Positions 60,953 to 64,000 of a DNA stretch of 64,000 nucleotides are shown one piece after another. The stretch is from Asterias amurensis (Eukaryota > Echinodermata > Asteroidea > Forcipulatida > Asteriidae), in the NCBI RefSeq assembly GCF_032118995.1, contig NC_092661.1, positions 14,739,506 through 14,803,505 of the forward strand, given 5' to 3'. Every line of letters begins with the position of its first letter. The first letter of the stretch is position 1. The notes beneath the pieces are model-generated. The model was not told the DNA's origin, did no database searches, and saw only the letters and a list, made by a program, of their open reading frames with translations. The position numbers were made by a program, and so were the translations under genes.

Positions 60953-62617
60953 ATGGGTATGTTGAGGTTTCTATTACCGCTCATGATGTGTTTGATGGCT
61001 TGTCATGCCGTCCCTACGATCGACATTCCCCCTCGGGAATCCACAGTGCGTGTGCTGGGTTCGGTCACCCTCACATGCAAGGTGATGAACAAGGGCCTGT
61101 ACGTAGTGTCGTGGCTCAAGAAAGGACGAGTCATCAGCAACGACGAGGCGATCGTGTCATCAGCCGTGGAGTCGTCTCGCTACTTCATCGTCGGCGAGCC
61201 CTCGGAGGGTAACTATAGCTTAAGGATAATAAACATCCTCACTTCGGACCGTGACATGTTCAAGTGCCAGCTCCGGGCTCCCCCGGGGACCGGTGATCCC
61301 GACGTGCAGTCCCCCCCAGTAACCCTGATCGTCCAGTCCCCACCGGTGGGGGACTACCCGACATGCTACCAGCAGTATAACGAGACTCGTGGGCTATCGG
61401 TTGGCACGGAGCTCAAATTCGGATGCCGATCGGAGATCGGGGAGCCGGCCGCCCAGCTCGTGTGGACACTGAACGGTACGGAGTTGGAGTCCAACGTAGA
61501 CAGCGCGACTACGGGTTTCATCGGCATGGAGTTCCGTCGAAACATCACTGTGGAAGACCACAAGAAAATCTTCCTATGCACTCTGACCCACGAGCTTTTG
61601 CCCGGACCGAGAACCTGCGAGGTCGGGCCCCTTGATGTGCTTTTCCCGCCGATAGAAGTCAAGGTGGAGTCCAAGTTAACATTGCATAAAGTTGGGAGTA
61701 ACTTGTTGCTGTTGTGCAACGTGAAGGCGAACCCACTTGTGATGTCATCGGACTACAGATGGTACACCATACCGCCAATTGACGAGTCACGCATCCAAAG
61801 CCCACCTGGAATGGTTTGGTTTTTAAGCAAATTGGAAGCCGGTGACGATGGTACGGTAGTGATATGCGAGGCTCGAAACAGTATGGGTGCTCTGAACTCC
61901 TCATTTACAATCTCCGTCACGAAGGAGACCACTCCTCCCCCGCCCCCAACAGCACCGGCACGACCCACGCTACCTAGAATCACCCGACCCAGATCGACAT
62001 TGGCCTCGGCGAACCATTTCGACACCCCGTATGTTATTATCCTGATGCTGATAGCCATAGCCCTGCTCATGCTTGCCGTAACTCTAGTCATCATCGCCAT
62101 GAAGAGAAAGAAGCAGCCAGCGGCAATCTTAACAGTGACCGACTTGGATAATCTCCACGCCGACGTGCACTCCCTTGCCTCCTTCGGCAACATCTCCCGA
62201 CACGGCACCCCATACCTGGACCGAGTGGACTACGAACTCGGCCGTAGCCGCTCCCACAGCCGGGACCACATGTTCGACACAGAGAGCCTGGACTCTGCTT
62301 CGGCTTTCACGATGAGGGGCATGTCTTCCGACTCCCCAACCCACAGGAAATACAGCGTGGACTCCCTCGGTAAACCGCTAGGTAACCACACCCAGTATCG
62401 AGACCACCACCCCCGCCGTCAGAGCAACGGATCCCCGGTACACCATCTTTCGGCTAAACGCCTGGACTCGTCGCCCGTGAAAGAGCGCAAACAGAGCGAT
62501 TCCGCTCTCAGCCAAGCGGGCCGTCCCTTGCCGAAGATCGGACCGGTGGTGGAGCAGAACGAATACGCCGAGTTAACCCCGGTATCTGCTCGTAAGAAGT
62601 ACATCGAAGTATCGTAG
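60953..62617 (+). CDS. single-pass immunoglobulin-superfamily membrane protein, three Ig domains
   Basis: 554 residues from the ATG at 60953, chosen because MGMLRFLLPLMMCLMACHA is a clear signal peptide; the frame is open upstream to 60899 without an earlier ATG. Ig1 has C42, W54 and C105; Ig2 has C158, W171 and C209, plus an extra C138/C222 pair; Ig3 has C255, W270 and C305. A Pro/Thr-rich stalk (PPPPPTAPARPTLPR) precedes the membrane helix at about 360-382 and a KRKK stop-transfer. The tail is Ser-rich and basic and ends with two tyrosine motifs, NEYAEL and KKYIEV. Ig1 spacing (WLKKG...RYFIVGE...YSLRI) recalls Kirrel/nephrin or CADM-like adhesion proteins, but Kirrel has five Ig domains, so orthology is not claimed. 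It is likely a cell-surface adhesion or recognition receptor. The whole coding region is one exon and is more GC-rich than its surroundings. An acceptor-like CTCGGCAG at 60898 may end a 5' UTR intron. Confidence 0.9.
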   Translation: MGMLRFLLPLMMCLMACHAVPTIDIPPRESTVRVLGSVTLTCKVMNKGLYVVSWLKKGRVISNDEAIVSSAVESSRYFIVGEPSEGNYSLRIINILTSDRDMFKCQLRAPPGTGDPDVQSPPVTLIVQSPPVGDYPTCYQQYNETRGLSVGTELKFGCRSEIGEPAAQLVWTLNGTELESNVDSATTGFIGMEFRRNITVEDHKKIFLCTLTHELLPGPRTCEVGPLDVLFPPIEVKVESKLTLHKVGSNLLLLCNVKANPLVMSSDYRWYTIPPIDESRIQSPPGMVWFLSKLEAGDDGTVVICEARNSMGALNSSFTISVTKETTPPPPPTAPARPTLPRITRPRSTLASANHFDTPYVIILMLIAIALLMLAVTLVIIAMKRKKQPAAILTVTDLDNLHADVHSLASFGNISRHGTPYLDRVDYELGRSRSHSRDHMFDTESLDSASAFTMRGMSSDSPTHRKYSVDSLGKPLGNHTQYRDHHPRRQSNGSPVHHLSAKRLDSSPVKERKQSDSALSQAGRPLPKIGPVVEQNEYAELTPVSARKKYIEVS

Positions 62618-62749
62618 AACTCCGTGGCGTCCCCGGAGTCCGGATACTGCGAGGATGACATCCTCATCAAAAACGTTGACAGTAGCTACTCGTTGCAGTC
62701 TTCTAATAACTGTAACTGCAGCCGTAAGATGTCTCATGTTGAGGTTTGA
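62618..62749 (+). other. in-frame open extension after the TAG stop of the Ig receptor
   Basis: After TAG at 62615-62617 the same frame is open for 43 codons to TGA at 62747-62749. It reads NSVASPESGYCEDDILIKNV, then DSSYSLQSSNNCNCSRKMSH and VEV. The composition (Ser, acidic, Tyr, Cys, a final VEV like a PDZ ligand) resembles a cytoplasmic tail rather than a 3' UTR, and GC content stays high until the TGA and falls after it. This could be stop-codon readthrough, a recently shortened reading frame, an allele or a sequence error. Confidence 0.5.
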
Positions 62750-62988
62750 ACTGGGACTAATCGTACCGAGCTATCACTCCAGTCAAAGCTCACCCATAAT
62801 TTGGTTGCTGAATTGATTTTTGAAAACGGGAACTTTTTATTACAGTGGGTAATTTAATGCAACAACAAAATTAACGTTAAGGCCAACACGTTTGTTGCAA
62901 TTCTATTGCTAACGCCATGTTCGTAGAGCTGCTTCAGCAGAAACTACTGCTTAAAATCATTCTTATTTACATCTTCGGCAAAAACAAC

Positions 62989-62994
62989 AATAAA
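62989..62994 (+). terminator. candidate polyadenylation signal of the Ig receptor gene
   Basis: AATAAA, 372 bp after the TAG and 240 bp after the TGA of the extension. It is the first canonical signal downstream on this strand. A second AATAAA-containing run occurs near 63206. Confidence 0.4.
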
Positions 62995-63239
62995 CAACGA
63001 CATAAAAAACATGTTTTGGCAACCCAAAGGGGTTATTACATGCTCTGGATTCGGCATCGGGTTCTGTCGCTGAGCTTAGCACGTATGCAGAGCAAGACAA
63101 TTGTCAAAACAACCGCGGGGTCACGCTAGCTTGAGCTGAATCTGGAGCCGAAGCCGTGGTTTCGAAACGGCCAATTGAATAATACCGTAATTCTTATACC
63201 ACGCATAATAAATTTACGTTATTTGCTAAGCGAACCTTT

Positions 63240-63425
63240 GCTTCGATGCAGGAAAGGTCCCAATTTCATAAAGCTGTTGTACTGCTTGACAAATTCCTGC
63301 TAAGTAAGAATTTAGTGAACCAGTCACAACAATGCCAACTTAATGTAATTTTGGCTTGTAACCTAGCAAGTTTGTGTGCTTATTTCCTAAAGGGCCCAAT
63401 TCCATATAGCCTGTAAGCACAAATA
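63240..63425. repeat. diverged hairpin-type repeat near family D
   Basis: Begins CCCAATTTCATAAAGCTGTT and ends GGGCCCAATTCCATATAGCC then TGTAAGCAC. The middle, CCTGCTAAGTAAGAATTTAG and TTGGCTTGTAACCTAGCAAG, is like the variants at 30943 and 42871-43010 and not the standard family D arms. Confidence 0.55.
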
Positions 63426-63740
63426 TGTAGTGGTGTCTTGCTTCGCCTTCCACCTCTGGGACCCTGGTTCGAATCCCACCGGGGCACTGTGTGGGTCGAG
63501 TTTCCAGCCCAAACTTGACTGTGTGGGTTTTCTTCATCCCCACCAGGGGCGGTCAGGTTGGGGTAGTGGTGTCTTGCCTCACCTTCATCCTCTGGGACCC
63601 TGGTTCGAATCCCACTGGGGCACTGTGTGGATTGGGTTTTCAGTCACTACTTGACTGTGTGGGTTTCCCTGGAATAGTTATCTGGGATTTCTTCCCGCAT
63701 CTAAACCTTAAATTTCTTCATTCTCGTTTGGCTGTAGTAA
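63424..63740 (+). mobile_element. two SINE family H heads in tandem
   Basis: GGTGTCTTGCTTCGCCTTCC...TGGTTCGAATCCCACCGGGG at 63432-63485, then a second copy from 63567 (GGTGTCTTGCCTCACC) with the same B box. Both continue GTGTGG...GGGTTTTC. The second extends to CCGCATCTAAACCTTAAATT and so equals the element at 56836. Confidence 0.72.
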
Positions 63741-63761
63741 GAGCCTTGAGAATATATATCA

Positions 63762-64000
63762 ACACATCAGGGAATTGTTTTTCATTTATAACCTTGGTCC
63801 TTTTGGTTGGTTAGTTGTTTGCAACAGCTAATTCTTTTTTTTCTAGAGAATATATATTCAAATAAACGATGAGTCAAATTCATGGAAAGAGAAAAATTCA
63901 CCCAGAAAATATCAATGAAGAGAGTTGAGATTAAAGTGTCAAGACCGGGATTTGAACCCATGCTCTGCTGATCAGAAACACCAGTGCTTGAGTATGGTGT
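63762..64000. repeat. near-identical copy of 57160-57400, cut by the window end
   Basis: Same order of blocks as at 57160: GGTCCTTTTGGTTGGTTAGT, GAATATATATTCAAATAAAC, GAGAAAAATTCACCCAGAAA and the minus-strand tRNA-like GACCGGGATTTGAACCCATG. Direct orientation, so it continues past 64000 in the same way. Confidence 0.88.

Noticed and set aside
61366-62208. Open frames of 70-151 codons antisense to, or in other frames of, the Ig receptor exon
   Set aside because: They are side effects of a GC-rich coding exon. None has a domain, and the sense frame explains the sequence.

Overview
This is a eukaryotic window: AT-rich, with spliced genes separated by long non-coding stretches crowded with short non-autonomous DNA transposons (MITEs), tRNA-derived SINEs, mini- and microsatellites and two LINE tails. 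Gene structure (spliced coiled-coil gene, intronless rhodopsin-family GPCR, immunoglobulin-superfamily receptor) and repeat style suggest an invertebrate deuterostome, perhaps an echinoderm such as a starfish. That placement is inference, not a match to a known genome.

Layout. Positions 1-33,000 hold no protein gene I can support. They carry two related MITE families: A, with ends near AGGCAGTGGACACTATTGG, and B, with ends near AGCCATTGGACACTTTCGG. Both have TTAA at their borders. There are also several hairpin elements, two SINE families, a perfect 73-copy CTTGTT array and three longer tandem arrays. Positions 33,086-34,790 are a tandem array of 177-bp units, each with one minus-strand tRNA-His(GTG) gene: eight intact-looking copies, with broken copies at both edges.

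Positions 36,175-59,870 are one plus-strand gene. I could trace 14 coding exons whose phases all agree, giving a predicted 573-residue lysine-rich, partly coiled-coil protein that I do not recognise. One of its introns has a GC donor. Its largest intron (about 8.8 kb) holds a complete intronless class A GPCR of 337 residues on the opposite strand (51,534-52,547).

Positions 60,953-62,617 encode a single-pass membrane protein with signal peptide, three Ig domains and a tyrosine-containing cytoplasmic tail, all in one uninterrupted exon. The frame stays open for 43 plausible codons beyond its TAG stop, which is the most interesting protein-level oddity here. The window ends in a repeat block that is a near copy of 57,160-57,400.

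The three protein genes show no evident shared pathway. The tRNA array is an independent RNA polymerase III locus. No virus-derived or LTR element was identified.
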